Shown: positions 24,346 through 36,553 of the stretch, in pieces
Numbering within the stretch: the first letter of the stretch is position 1
Layout of the letters: every line of letters begins with the position of its first letter
Assembly: GCA_003344405.1 (NCBI GenBank)
Contig: NOWV01000124.1
Span: forward strand, 1-64,000
Direction of reading: 5' to 3'
Source of the DNA: Trichoplax sp. H2
Lineage: Eukaryota > Placozoa > Uniplacotomia > Trichoplacea
Length of the DNA stretch: 64,000 nt
Position numbers and translations under genes: made by a program
The notes under the pieces: generated by a model
What the model saw: the letters and a program-made list of their open reading frames with translations, nothing else
Told to the model about the DNA's origin: nothing
Databases searched by the model: none

Positions 24346-26162
24346 TCCGTTATACAACTTTTAAGTCGACTGATTGAATACTGAGCATAGGCACGATATG
24401 ATTACTTGTATCAGTAAGTTTGCTACTCTTTTAAGTTCGATTTATGATATCCCATAAACTAGTGATACCTGTAATCTTGACGTATAGCGACCGATGTGTA
24501 ACTATGATGACATAAGTAATTGTTAAAGTAACTCATAATCTCTGATTCTACTTTATTCGGCGATGAAATATTACAGATAAGTTAAAAAAATGTATCCGTT
24601 AATGAGATAAATGTAGTAATGAACAAGACTAAATGTAGGTATCATGCGAAGAATGGATAACTTTCTGTTAAATTGATAATTAATCTGAATATTTCTAGGA
24701 TTAAAATAAGATTGAGAAATTTATTGAGAGCTTCAATAGATTTCCACCATTTTCCTTCTCCTAAGCAGTGGTAATTAGATTTTAGATATTAAAAAATTCA
24801 ATTAATTCAGGCTTGCGCTAGTGCCCTACCCAAAAAGTTGCAGATAAGCTTTTACCAGTTTTATGTTTGGATGCAAAATATCTCTTTGGAAATCGTGACG
24901 GAGAAACTTCACTTGACGAAGAAAAATTATTTTAATAATATACTTAAAATATATGGCTATATTACACTTTCTGAAGCAGCGGTTCAGTTATTATGTTATG
25001 TTAGAACAGTATCCTAATCTTTATAGTAGTTCTTTATTCAATATAATGTATGCTAATAAGTCTTACTGCTACTAATGAAATATGAAAACTGATTTGTATC
25101 TCATAAATAAGCTTAAGTATCTTTCAATAGTTCATTTTATCGTACATCTAGAATGTCTATCCCATCTTTAGTGGGTAGAAATTATCTGTAGTAACATATT
25201 ACGAATATAATGCGTACAATTACCGTTAAACGTTCAAGATTATCACTAGAATTGAAAATTACAATGTTTGAGTTAAGTTAATTAGGAAAATTAGGTTATA
25301 TTGTAAACTCACCGATCACAAAGGCCATAGTTAACCTGAAATGATTATTTTACAATATAACTTCGATCCTTTAATAAAGATACGATTAAATATGTACTCT
25401 TGAGTAAACTTAACCGTATAAAACTAAAATAGCGTATAGTAGAAGTGATGATAATGCACCTAGTTAAGTCCAATTGAAATGATGTAAAAATGTTCATAAA
25501 AGTTGCGATCTAAAGAAGATAGAGTAGACTGAAGTAAAATTACTTAATTAATATCGATGCCAAAATTCAGCCAATCAGATTTATCATATTATTCACAAAT
25601 CTTAGAATTGCAAAATATAATATTACAATTGTTTTCATGAAAAGCGTATTTACTTCTATTATTGAGCTACATAATAAGGTTCATGTAATAAAATTATCTC
25701 TTAATTATTCTATCAAATCTAAATCTAATTCTCACAAATAATTATTTTATGTAGATAAAATTTAGAAAAAGCCATACATTGCAAAATTCAAGAATAGTAA
25801 AGCAATAGTAATAATTAATTAGAACAAGAATCTGATCCAAAGTATAATGAGAAGTGAAGACAAGTCCTTCAAGCTCATCTCTGCCGATTCTAAGTGTAAT
25901 ATGCTTTATTTATTTACGGCAAAATAATTATCTACAATCGGACCTGAGTCATCAAGCAGAAGACTTCCGCTCAATAGATCTATAAAAGCATTTACAGTAA
26001 GAATCAGTCTGCTCAAAATATAAATATTCTTGTATTAATATCTAATACTGTTAGATACTAGGGGTTTTCACAACTACGGTATCTCAATCCATGTTACATA
26101 TAATTCTCCCACCATGATTAGCTAATTGGCAACTTAGTAGCGACTACTTCTAACATAGTAAT
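24346..26162. other. Intergenic, nothing recognised
   Basis: No exon, RNA gene or shared repeat recognised over 1.8 kb. Confidence 0.45.
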
Positions 26163-26277
26163 TAGAAATTTTTTAGTATTAGTGTTAGCATCACGATAAA
26201 TTCTGTTCTAATAAACCAGGCTATATCAAATGTAGCTATCGATTACAATCTAATATAGGGTGCATCACTACGGTTCA
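26163..26277. repeat. Short diverged repeat R7, copy 1
   Basis: Matches 46445-46555, most clearly in TATATCAAATGTAGCTATC and GGGTGCATCACTA. Both copies lie 1-2 kb beyond the 3' end of a GPCR gene (28247 and 47765), which fits shared 3' flanking DNA of duplicated receptors. Confidence 0.5.
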
Positions 26278-26789
26278 TTAATTAGAATTTTTAATTAAAA
26301 AAGTTAACTTAACAAGTAAACTCTAATCAAAAGTGATTTGACTTAAAATAAGTCTAAAGTACCTGCGACTTTATTATTATCCAGTCTTTTTAATTTAAAA
26401 AGCATTTAGATTTTTCTAATAAGAGCAGTTTATGGCGATCCTATCGATTCCCTTGAAATTGACTTGAATGGTATATTTTTAATACTTTTTATTCTGAACA
26501 TGTAGTATATACCTTCGATGCCTTTGTTACCCTACAATAAAGTAAAGGCTAATATTTAATGCAGTACTTATTTATGTAGCTTTTATGTATTTTTTTGTAC
26601 GAAGCTAAAGAATACTTTTTAAAAGCAAAACATTAAGGCCCTGTCATCTTGGCGATTTGATGATTTAATGTAAGATCCACTTTAGTAAAATAATTATTAA
26701 TTGATACAAAACTTAAGAATTTCCCTTTATCCCTGTTACGGAGTGAATTTTACTAAGCTGTCGTAACATGGATACTATTAGATAATTTA
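26278..26789. other. Intergenic; LTR-start-like motif
   Basis: No gene recognised. TGTTACGGAGT at 26734-26744 is a copy of the recurring LTR-start-like motif. Confidence 0.4.
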
Positions 26790-27135
26790 TCTGGGAATGT
26801 ATTTACGTTAATTTATCTATGACGTTAAACATATTTTCAATAGATAAGTGTATAGTTTCATAATATTATGTATAAATTGATAATTATAATTAATGTTTAA
26901 ATCGATTTACTATAAATTAAACGATTTTTAATAAATTTTAGGTTCAGTTATGTCTTAGAGAGACTAGCATTGCGTCACTATTCCTCATGACGATAGGAGA
27001 TCATCAGTATATGGAGTGGACTTTACGTTAATATCTTGGGGGACAAACCTGACTGTGTGGTCATGATTTGAAGTTTTTTATAATAATTTAACTTTGTCCT
27101 CGTTGCAAATTTTGATTTGAAAAATATCTTACAAA
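26790..27135. repeat. Diverged repeat R5, copy 2, 3' of a GPCR
   Basis: Counterpart of 4140-4480, in the same orientation and at a similar distance from the stop codon of the receptor (28247). Shared words include GGGGACAAACCTGA and GTCTTAGAGAGA. Divergence is substantial, so the duplication is old. Confidence 0.6.
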
Positions 27136-28246
27136 TTTAAAAAATACGTCTTTCTCGTATTCTACAGCATTCGAAATTGTGCCCTAGTCGTATATCGAAT
27201 GAAATTCAAAGCGATGACTCTAGCTGCGATCTTGACAAAAATTATTATTACAAATATAAGCACCATATGTCGGCTGTGATTCTTACATTTTCTCTATAAA
27301 GTAATTTCTCTGAACCTGTGAAATCTAGCAAACGTATAATAATATCACCGGGGTTGTTTTGCCAAGCAGTAAGGCATTTGATTTTTAATGTTTAATCTGA
27401 TACTGGAAAATACATAATATTTCTTTTCATCTTGATAATTAGCCAGTAAATAATATTTTCTTCGCATATCTACGATCGCTGATTAAAATTATGCTAACAA
27501 AGAGCAAAATCGAATTCTTTTCCAGCTATTGACAACGTATTTATATGAGACATGCCTGCAAGTGTAATTTTCCGGCAAAGTTTATGCTATTATCTATAAA
27601 AATACTTTATGGTAATCTTTTACATCTTCGTAATAGTGCATCTACTGATTCCATCATTGCAATCTTGTATATCGATATAGTAAAAGTCTGTAATATCAAC
27701 ATGGACTCATAAGCAAATATAGATGAAAGGAAAAAGCATTAAAGCATATTTAAATAAAGCATGGATAGTATCTCAAGTTTTTCGAGGAAAGTACTTGTAA
27801 ATTTGCCGTTCAGAGTCTGTTAAGAAAGATATATTCTATTCAGTACCGTAACTGATACTGTGATAAAGACAAGCTCTTTAGCAATAAAAAATTTTCAATA
27901 AGAATAAAAATAATGATATAATAAGTGAAGAATGAAACAGCAATCTCATATAATACGCAGCAAAGACATAAAGTAGTACACGTACGCTCTGGTAAGAATT
28001 TTATTAATATTACGAAATACATATAACTAATTTTTCAGATATTGAGAATATCTTTTAATCCAGAAATTTTACAAATTTAAGATTGTTATGCTATATATAT
28101 CACATTTAGGTTAAATTAAATATGAAACACAGTAAACTAATTCTTTAGAAATATAGCAAACCACTCATGACTAAAAATACCAGCTAATATTTTTTTATTG
28201 TGCAATGAAGTATTAGTATTTACTATCTGAATTTGCTACAGCTACC
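27136..28246. other. 3' flank of GPCR, nothing recognised
   Basis: No exon or clear repeat recognised. Confidence 0.4.
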
Positions 28247-29251
28247 CTACGATCTCGGTAATTCTTCAACCTGAATTACTATAGATGAGGTTTCTTGCAA
28301 TCCTAAGCTCAGGCGTTTTATTACTTTCTTTGCACTCTTACGGACATTAGCATCGAATTTAAAATAAATAAAAGGATTCAGAATTGTTATACTTGTTGTA
28401 GTAGAGAATGAAAAGAATGCTAATAAAAACGCGGCCAAACTTCTGTTTCTAACTGCAATAAATGAATCTCGAGTGATTGCAAATCCGAATAAGGTCGCAA
28501 AATAAGGCCAGGTAGTTAATATGTATGATAGATTAATGCTTATTAGTGATCTGATAAATTTTCGCTTTTGAATTTTTCCTTCAGTGCTCTCACTCCCGAT
28601 ACACTGACCAGGCTGAGTATAATTTTTTTGATGAACTACAATTTGCCAGTAGATTAGTGCAATTATTGATGACGGTATAACATAGATAATTACAATAAAG
28701 GCAATTAGATAAGAGGCAATCCAATTAGTTATGGTATCATGTTCACACATCATAGTGTTTTCTCGCTGAACTTTCATAAATATTAGCTTTGGAGATGTTA
28801 CTGTAAGCGATAGCAGCCATATCATAATCTCAGCGCTAATTAAAATACGTTTTTTGTAAATGCGATAAAATCTTGTCAAAGGTCTAACGATTGCGAAATA
28901 TCGATCAGTTGCAATTAAACATAAGTTCATCATAGAGATCCCATAAGATGATTGAGCTACAAAGAAAACACCTTTACACAGTACTGATCCTAAGATATAA
29001 TCGAGAGTAAATCCAGCGACATGAGTATAAACAATGATAGAAACTATGGTTGAGATAATATCTGAGATAACAGATGCAAGAATTAAGTAATACGTAACCT
29101 TACGGAAAAAATTATCCGTCAGTAAAATATAGAATAAGAATAGATTAGCGATCAATCCTGTCACCGCCAATGGAAGAGCTGCTAACGAAGCATAAGTATA
29201 AACTTTTGAATAAAATTCTTTCAAGCTATTATTTTCAACGGAAATATTCAT
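28247..29251 (-). CDS. Class A (rhodopsin-like) GPCR, intact, 334 aa
   Basis: Single-exon receptor closest in style to the one at 5363. Landmarks are N36, D64, C92/C169, D116-R117-Y118, W145, P193, T247-W248-P249, N292-P-F-I-Y296 and F-D-A-N-V-R. Loop 3 carries H-Q-K-N-Y-T-Q-P-G and a basic K-R-K-F-I-R stretch before TM6, a usual G-protein contact. N-terminal N-I-S and N-N-S sequons are present. The C tail is short (about 30 residues). The ATG is the first in frame after stops. Downstream, about 1.1 kb away, lies R5, which is also found 3' of the GPCR at 5363. Ligand unknown; no retinal-binding lysine in TM7. Confidence 0.95.
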   Translation of the reverse strand: MNISVENNSLKEFYSKVYTYASLAALPLAVTGLIANLFLFYILLTDNFFRKVTYYLILASVISDIISTIVSIIVYTHVAGFTLDYILGSVLCKGVFFVAQSSYGISMMNLCLIATDRYFAIVRPLTRFYRIYKKRILISAEIMIWLLSLTVTSPKLIFMKVQRENTMMCEHDTITNWIASYLIAFIVIIYVIPSSIIALIYWQIVVHQKNYTQPGQCIGSESTEGKIQKRKFIRSLISINLSYILTTWPYFATLFGFAITRDSFIAVRNRSLAAFLLAFFSFSTTTSITILNPFIYFKFDANVRKSAKKVIKRLSLGLQETSSIVIQVEELPRS

Positions 29252-31384
29252 AACTATCTGAAAATCGACAATGTTCTTAACAAATTTACGGAATAGCGAA
29301 TGGAAGACTAATATGATTCTCCTACAGAAATTACTTGTAACTGATGTTTCATATAATTTTTATTCAGGATGTACTCTTATTCAAATATTTTATATTAAAA
29401 TGGGTGAAAGAGAAAGCTAATTATCGATATATTAATATATTATTTAAGTATGTTCCAACCAGTAAACATTAAATTGCCGCAAAACGCAAATTGAGGGCCT
29501 CCTAAATTGATTCTTTAGATATAATAGATGAATGCTTTACGTCATATATCAGCATACACTGTACGTAAGCTCTAACTTTATTGAATGACAAGGACTATTA
29601 TTATGCGCATGCTATATATTAGCACTAACAAATCCTTATTGCTCGTAGATGTTATAAGCTAGATCAAGGACAAAAAGTTCAAAGGTCAACTAATATGATA
29701 ATGACTATGTAATGGTAGTAATTAATAGATTTCTTACCCAGTAGAGAGTAGAGACAGCTCTGGAATTGAATGCTAAAATAAGTGGATTGAATACTGAAAA
29801 ATACTTTTAATCTCCTGTTAACAGGAAAGAAATTGAATTGCATTAATACACAATAAGGCTCGAAAGCATCATCTTCTTTACCTAAGCTAGCATAATTAGC
29901 AATTTAAGAAGGCACCATGGTTAAGGTGCGTAACAGTAGCAGGACTTTCTTTAATGATTATAATAGAATTTTGAGGATAGCTCTACTCATTTATCGTTAA
30001 ATTCTATTGACTAGTTAGATTCATATTGCTATAACTACTGGGAAACCTATGTTAATATTCGTTTTTATTTAATGCTTTACTAAGATAAGTGCCATTCTGA
30101 ATGCAACATATTGTTACGGAGTTTCTGTATGATAGAATACATTACTATAGAAATAAAGATTTTTGAAACTTGGAATACTGCTTCTTTTCAATCGTTTTTG
30201 TGAGAGTTCCGATATCATCAGTAAGTGTCATACCTTTTCATAATAACGTATTAAGCAGACTGTACCCTTGCTAATGTTAGTTCTAGGTATTTAATCAAGT
30301 TGATAATTTGATAAGTAGTATCGCATTATACCATTTCCTACCGCCTTGATTAGATTTATAACACCTATCTAAACAAGCTATCCGCTTATACAGTCCTTCT
30401 GAGATGAAACAAGAAAGTATCACATCTTGCCATTTCCATGAAGCATTATGAAAAGGCAATGATCAAATATACTCGTATACTTATTCCTATTTAACTTCTA
30501 TTGGCACGGAATGGTAAACTATCTCACTTATATAAAATGTCTTCACCTAAAGAACTGTAACATTATTTGGTTCTGTAATAGTGATCATTGGCCAAATATA
30601 ATAGCAATCGTCAATGATTGTTAATGTTATAGAGTTACTATAATAGATTTTATTTCTCCTAAACATCGAAATTAATGACATAAATCAGGCTAAAATCGGC
30701 ATTTATTTCGTAATACTTTTTTGAATAAGTTAATATAAACAGAGTATAAGATTAATAATTCTAATTATTTAAAAGATATTTTGCTAAAGATTACTACAAT
30801 CACCTATTAATAACCTTCTTTCATTTTTTGTAAATTGTAGATACTTATTTAATAAAATATCTCATTGATTGATTCTTTTCCTCAAGCCTTTAAATGTTAA
30901 ACTACATTATTCATTTAGAATTTCTTAATGCCACTTTAGCGTTGCAAATGCTGTTGCTTTACTATAAACAATAGTAAGAAAAGCGCCATTTCAAAAGAGA
31001 AAGGGTCAATGTACTCGCCATATTCATAAAAAATTTACTTAGTAAGAAGTTTTAATTTTAATTGGATTATTAGCTAAAACAAATGTACTAGTTACAGTAG
31101 ATCAATTCCATGACAAAGCAAAGTTAACATTAAAATTATTGTTGTTTGCTGCAAATTCTTTAATATAAATTTTGGGTAATATTTCCTTATTTGAAAATTT
31201 TAATTGCTATATTCAATAAAGCTACATTAATGGTATTGGATGCCATTAGGGCTGCTAAAGTTTGATGATTATAATTGCCAATATCAAGTATTGTTAATTG
31301 ATAGCTATCGTTACCTACCTGCATATGCTATATGATTGTATGTGAACTAATATTCCACAGCTATGAGGATATCCTACAATTTAC
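29252..31384. other. Intergenic; LTR-start-like motif
   Basis: No gene recognised over 2.1 kb. TGTTACGGAGT at 30112-30122 is another copy of the recurring motif, without a recognisable partner end. Confidence 0.4.
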
Positions 31385-31511
31385 TGTTACCGCGTTTATT
31401 CAAAAATCCGTCATTTTTCAAAATGCCTAGTGAATTTGTAAAATGCCTAGTGATTTGTAAAATGTCTACTGATTTTGTAAAATGACGGATTTTTGTATAA
31501 ATGCGGTAACA
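31385..31511. repeat. Fold-back element with internal tandem repeats
   Basis: Two 33-base arms, 31385-31417 and 31479-31511, are inverted repeats matching at 31 of 33 positions (TGTTACCGCG... and ...GCGGTAACA). Between them stand three units of about 20 bases (AAAATGCCTAGTGAATTTGT and variants). The whole can fold into a long hairpin. The TGTTAC ends resemble the LTR termini in this window. It lies just 3' of a damaged GPCR. No target duplication was seen. Confidence 0.8.
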
Positions 31512-31526
31512 TTGTTTTTTTAATTT

Positions 31527-31720
31527 CTTCGAAATGATTAGACACGGAAATACTTGATTAAAATCAGTTGCTATAGTAAGATGGCCAAACATTTTCGAAA
31601 TTATTAGACACGGAAATATTTGATTAAATGATATTCAATTCTCTAACTTACAGCAGTGACAAGAGTTCACGTCTAGACCTTTTCGATCATGTCTAGACCT
31701 TGCAATCATTTCTAGATAAT
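31527..31720. repeat. Short duplications 3' of frameshifted GPCR
   Basis: A block containing TTAGACACGGAAATA occurs twice (31527-31568, 31591-31629), with TTCGAAAT before it and TTGATTAAA after it. GTCTAGACCTT is repeated in 20-base steps between 31670 and 31710. These look like slippage or local duplication products. Confidence 0.6.
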
Positions 31721-31834
31721 TGTGAAAGAAGGCATTTCCTAAAATTGAAAGCAATTGCTTGAATTCCCATTTAAACAAATTTTGAACAGAATCGCGATTC
31801 AACCAATTTTAAGACATAAGCTGTATTTTATAAG

Positions 31835-32824
31835 TTAAAAACTTCTTACTGAGAATGCTAATTTTCTTGTATCTGTAATATTGCATATGCCTTTAAGAAG
31901 TTGCGTAGATCTATTCCTGATATTGTTATCAAATTTAAGATATATAAACGGGCTTATAATAGAGATACTGCTAGTGACAAAGACAGAAAAAAATGTGAGC
32001 AAATATTCTGAGAAATTACCAGTGACTATCTGTAAATGAGATTTTTTAGTTATAACCATTCCTAGAATTATTGCAAAGAGCGGCCAAGAAATGAAGACAT
32101 AGGATAATGAAATACTTATCAACATTTTTATATATTTTTTTTCTTCGAGTGATATCGATAAGCTTGATTGACTAATACATCTATAGGTTGTATATAATTT
32201 CTTTGATGATTAATAATTCGAAGATAAATGGCAATAATGCTAAATGAAGGTAAAATGTACAGGAAGATAACAATAGCAGCTATATATGTACGAATTGCTT
32301 GTGTAAAAGCTGGAAAGTCGCAAATCATAGGATGGGCTTTATAAACTATTGCACCGAATAAAACTGGAGCTGTTACTGAAATAGAAGCAAACCAAATGGA
32401 AACTTCACAAGTAATTACTATTACCCTCTTATTCGTACGGTAAAAATGTGAGAATGGTTTTAGGATCACAAAATAACGATCTACACCTATCAAACAGAGT
32501 CATAATCGATATACCATAAGAAGTGTACATGATAAAGATTGAGTATCTGCACATTAACGTTCCTCCATGGTAGTTAAGAGCATGGCCTGCTATTTGAATG
32601 TAACCGCCAATTGCCGCGGATGTTGATACAATATTAGATATAACAGATACACTAACTAAATAATACGTTGTTTGATGGAAATATTTGTCTGTTGTTAACA
32701 AATATATTATTAATATATTTGTAATTAACCCAATAAATGAAACGGCTATTGATGCAATGGACGCTTTACTATGCAAAACAGTAAAATAGTCGTTTTCGTG
32801 GCCAGAATCATTAGAATTGTTCAT
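31835..32824 (-). pseudogene. Class A GPCR with two frameshifts
   Basis: A full-length receptor paralogue split into three overlapping frames: N terminus to TM3 (32429-32824), TM3 to loop 3 (32128-32493) and TM6 to tail (31835-32125). The first break lies where the family has M-T-L-C-L-I: about two bases are missing near 32490-32497. The second is in a run of eight A on the coding strand (32135-32142), one base short of the frame. All landmarks survive across the pieces: G-V-D-R-Y-F-V-I, H-Q-R-N-Y-I-Q-P, S-W-P-L-F-A, I-S-P-F-I-Y (Ser for Asn) and F-D-N-N-I-R. There are no in-frame stops otherwise. It is either a very young pseudogene or an intact gene with assembly or sequencing errors; the homopolymer break is a typical error site. 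Confidence 0.8.
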
Positions 32825-35504
32825 TTTCTCCTTTCGCTTATTAGGTACGTCAGTAATTTAAACCTTTTCGTTCAAACGCAATTAATAATATTAAATTTCT
32901 TAATAATTGAAAATCAGAAGCAAATGCAATTTAAATAGTCATTGTCTATAAACTGAAAGATTAAATCATAACTATATTATTGTTATATTCCAATTCAATA
33001 AAAATAAAATTTATAAATCAGCATAGTCAAATAGGCTTCACTTTGGAGTCAATAACTACAAAACTATTCCATAAATACAATTTGTTTTATTATCTTATTG
33101 ATATAGTATTGACTGCAGTTAAATCGCATTGTTATATTCTCGTTATGGTGTTTATTGCTGATGCAATGACAATTAATGAAGATAATGAAAAATTATCTAG
33201 ATTTAGTAACTTATACTAAATATGAGTACATAAAAGAAACAGTATTTAAGGCTGTACTAGCTAAGCATGACAGTTTTTACGAAAAGTTGTTGTTAAGAGC
33301 AGATCTTGTTACTCGTTGGTAAAATATAATATAGTTGTTTTTCAGTTACTCGTTGGTAACTTCTATCTATAACTAATAGATTGAATATAGCCAGATCTAG
33401 AGTCTGTTTTTATTATTTACTACTACATCCTAACACGCATAAATGACTTAGTAATGCATTATCGAGTGACAAAAATTACAGATAAACTATATATATATAT
33501 ACGTGACCGACTTCGTATACGGTCACGTTCATATACATGCCTCATCATAGTGATACCGGTAAAATTAAAAATATTTATTGCTATGAAGTTAACTTTAACT
33601 GGTTAAATTCGCCATAAATGTTTAGAATTGAAAAATTTGTAATGTTGAATTTCTGTAGAAAGTCATCAACCTATAGTTCTTATTTAATCACTTTGTAGTA
33701 ATTGTAATAAGACCCAGTAGTTTACAGTATATAGCTGTTTCTGAAATATTAGTATGCTCAGCCTTCAAATTCTTAATTTATTAAATTTGGATATGCAATA
33801 ACGTATTTATTTTCTACGGTTGGTGATGTATTGGTATCGAAGACACAATCTCACTAACAGATTTAATTTTAGTGAATTGAAATTGATTATATTCAAATAT
33901 CATAATTTTTAGAATTGCTTACTTCTGAAATGCGAATTGCATGTATAGTAACTACGATTGAAGAAAGAAGCTGTAATTGATGTGGCAAATATTGCAGTAG
34001 CAAAAGTAGTTTAGAGAAATCGAGTACACGTTATACGAAAATGCAAGAGTAGGACGTTATTGATAGTCAATAGGTTGGTTGCTATGGAACGAATACTGTG
34101 AAGCACGATACTGCATTAAACTATATGGACATATTAGAAATCTATTCTTGTTATTTCGGTTCACAGTTGATATTTAACGAATTGCCCTCATGTTGCTTAT
34201 TCTTATCAACTGGTTACTTGATAATAAAAGGAAATATATTAATTATTTTGTTATTGACTACTATAGCTAGCTTCTTCTATAACAGCATAATTATTTTCAG
34301 TGTTGGAATTACTAAAATTTTATTGGCTTTCTTACTTTTCAGAAAAGTCTTTCACTAGACTCGTACAACTATCCATGAAAGCGTCGCGATAAGTAGGTAA
34401 AAATATTGACTAAGAGTAATTAAATATTTTCTATACTTTTAAAAATGGATATCAGATTTGAAATATTTTAAGTTGAAGTGCCACGAAATACTATTATGAT
34501 TTTCGTAAGGAATTATGATGTTTTATAGCCTTAAATGGATAGCATTATTAATATGATGACTTTACCGATAAACACGGATTACAATTCTAAAGTCACAACC
34601 TTCAAAGATTTTTGAGTCCGAGGAGTAGTCACTGTTTTTCAATATTTATTAACTACTTTATGGTAGCTTACCATACTAGCGCCATTACCATGCTTATGGC
34701 CTTCGTATTAATATATATTCCCATACATTATGTCAATATTTCATTCATAGTAAACGTTACTATAATTTTTGCAGGCTGTCATAATGCCTAATATGCTCAC
34801 TGTAATGGCATACCGCTAGCAGTAAGTCGTTTCTACATTAGAGGCGTGAATTTGAAATTTGAGTCTTCGAAAAGTTATAGCCTTAAAGGACTTGAAGATT
34901 CCGAAATCGCTAATAACAATGAAGTTCATTGTAACAGCATACTGTACTTCTAACAGAAGACTGAAACGATATACCTGAAAAAAAATTAGAAGTATCATGT
35001 CCATCTAGTTAACTGAATCTTCCAATTTTCGATCATCGCAAACAATTTATTGAGTTCCCTTGAACGGGATATCTGATAACGGCAACATGCATATCACAGC
35101 TGAGTTCAGTATGAGTATATCGTAACTTATTTTACTGACTAATTTATCAGTATTAAAGTCAATTAACAAGGAAAATATGTAATCGCTAATTTTAAGAAGC
35201 AAAAAATAGAAAGGTTAGGAGTAGAAGTATCTAATAAGGCGTTACCGCTAAACATATGCAGGCAGTAAGTTGTTCAATATGTTGATTTGTTGATGATTTA
35301 TAAGTTTTAAATCAGCAAGTACAACTTTAGACAAGTACTATGACCAATGTTTGGATCAATAATGGATTTATTTCTTTAAAATAAAATAGTATCTAGTATA
35401 TACTATTTGGTGGATCAGAAAGATAAAGTAACTTAAAATTCCGTGCTGTAGTTAAACAAGAATTAAAACATTAAAAATCATTACTGACATTTATTAATGT
35501 TTAC
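32825..35504. other. Intergenic; one palindrome
   Basis: No convincing gene. Plus-strand frames at 32980-33219 and 34098-34358 are hydrophobic, start on non-ATG codons and lack motifs. A perfect 9-bp stem, ACGTGACCG/CGGTCACGT (33501-33528), follows an AT dinucleotide run. Confidence 0.4.
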
Positions 35505-35660
35505 GAGTATGTTACAACCAATCACAAAAATCTAAAATTTATAGAAAATTAGATCTTTATTGGATCTTTATACAAGAATAATGCGTGCATATCCTCAGCT
35601 CTACTCTAACCGAATACTACTTAACACTTCTAGAAAGAGCTACTAGAATAATCTAAGTTT
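35505..35660 (-). mobile_element. R1 element, 3' fragment (reverse)
   Basis: Reverse of the 3' third of R1: AGCTCTACTCTAACCGAATA and TTCTAGAAAGAGC-type words match 3030-3080 read backwards, and CCAATAAAGATC-like sequence corresponds to the R1 AATAAA region. It is cut at its other side exactly where the R4 element is inserted. Confidence 0.7.
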
Positions 35661-35665
35661 CCAGC

Positions 35666-36200
35666 TGTTACGGTTCATCATTACCGTAAATAAAAAAAGA
35701 TATATATTCATATTTTTTTCGAAAGTAGAGTTGTGACATATTAAGTCGTTAATGGATTTCTATTAATGAATGTGTGATAAAGATTGTCACACTTGATTAG
35801 TGAGTTGTTAAGTAGCAAGTCTAGCTGATTAGTTAATTGGTGTAAGAGTAATAAACACTTAATATTAATTTACCGATATTTATTCTATACTGACTATCAT
35901 AAATATATGTTATACAAAATCAAGTACATTGTAAATAGAATTATGCCGATGGAAACTGGCACAGGTATATAAGAGCGTGCCTTTAATCATAGAAGGAGTT
36001 CTGATATTACATTGCCTAGTAGTGTATTCTATCGTTCGAATAAAGAGGATTTATGAAGTTATCTGGATATACTCACTTCTGAATAAGGTCTTATACTGAG
36101 CTGGTCGAGTTAGAGAAGCTTATTAGCAACGGTATATTACGGTAGAGCGGTTAAGCTAGGAATAAAATTAGTTATTTGTGCTACAAACGACGTTATGACA
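35666..36200 (+). mobile_element. R4 solo LTR, complete (535 bp)
   Basis: Starts TGTTACGG and ends GTTATGACA, giving TG...CA ends. It is flanked by a perfect 5-bp duplication CCAGC (35661-35665 and 36201-36205). Inside are TATATAAGAGCG (promoter-like) and, 90 bases later, AATAAAGAGG (polyadenylation-like), the order expected of U3-R-U5. The 3' 320 bases match 474-796 at about 95%; the 5' part does not, as often seen for fast-changing U3 regions. No internal retroelement sequence adjoins it, so it is a solo LTR left by recombination. It sits at the edge of an R1 fragment. Confidence 0.88.
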
Positions 36201-36553
36201 CCAGCTGTTACAAATCTACTTCTTTATAACAAGAAACCGGGTCTTAAACACTATCTTCACTAGTACTTGTGTTCCCAACTAAATTAGGGACCTATCGTAG
36301 TTGAACTAACTCTCAGCTACACAAAAAAACTACTATTGAGTAATAGGTTTAAATACTTTAGTTTATTTTCGTTAACCTTAGTAGTAAAATGTACTAAAGA
36401 AAAACGTAAGAATATTCTTAGCAATAATAGTCAAAAGATCCTGCAAATGACTAACTGGAACTGAGAAGCTAAGACAGTATATCATTACAGTTATTCTACT
36501 ATCGTAAATTAATACTAGTTATACGCAAGGAGCATCAAGCTCCGTAACAATAC
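36201..36553. other. Intergenic; reverse LTR-start-like motif
   Basis: No gene recognised. CTCCGTAACA at 36540-36549 is the recurring TGTNACGGAG motif in reverse, immediately before R3. Confidence 0.4.

Noticed and set aside
34098-34358. 86-codon hydrophobic plus-strand frame as a membrane protein
   Set aside because: Starts on GTG, has no motif, and AT-rich DNA yields Leu/Ile/Phe-rich frames by chance.
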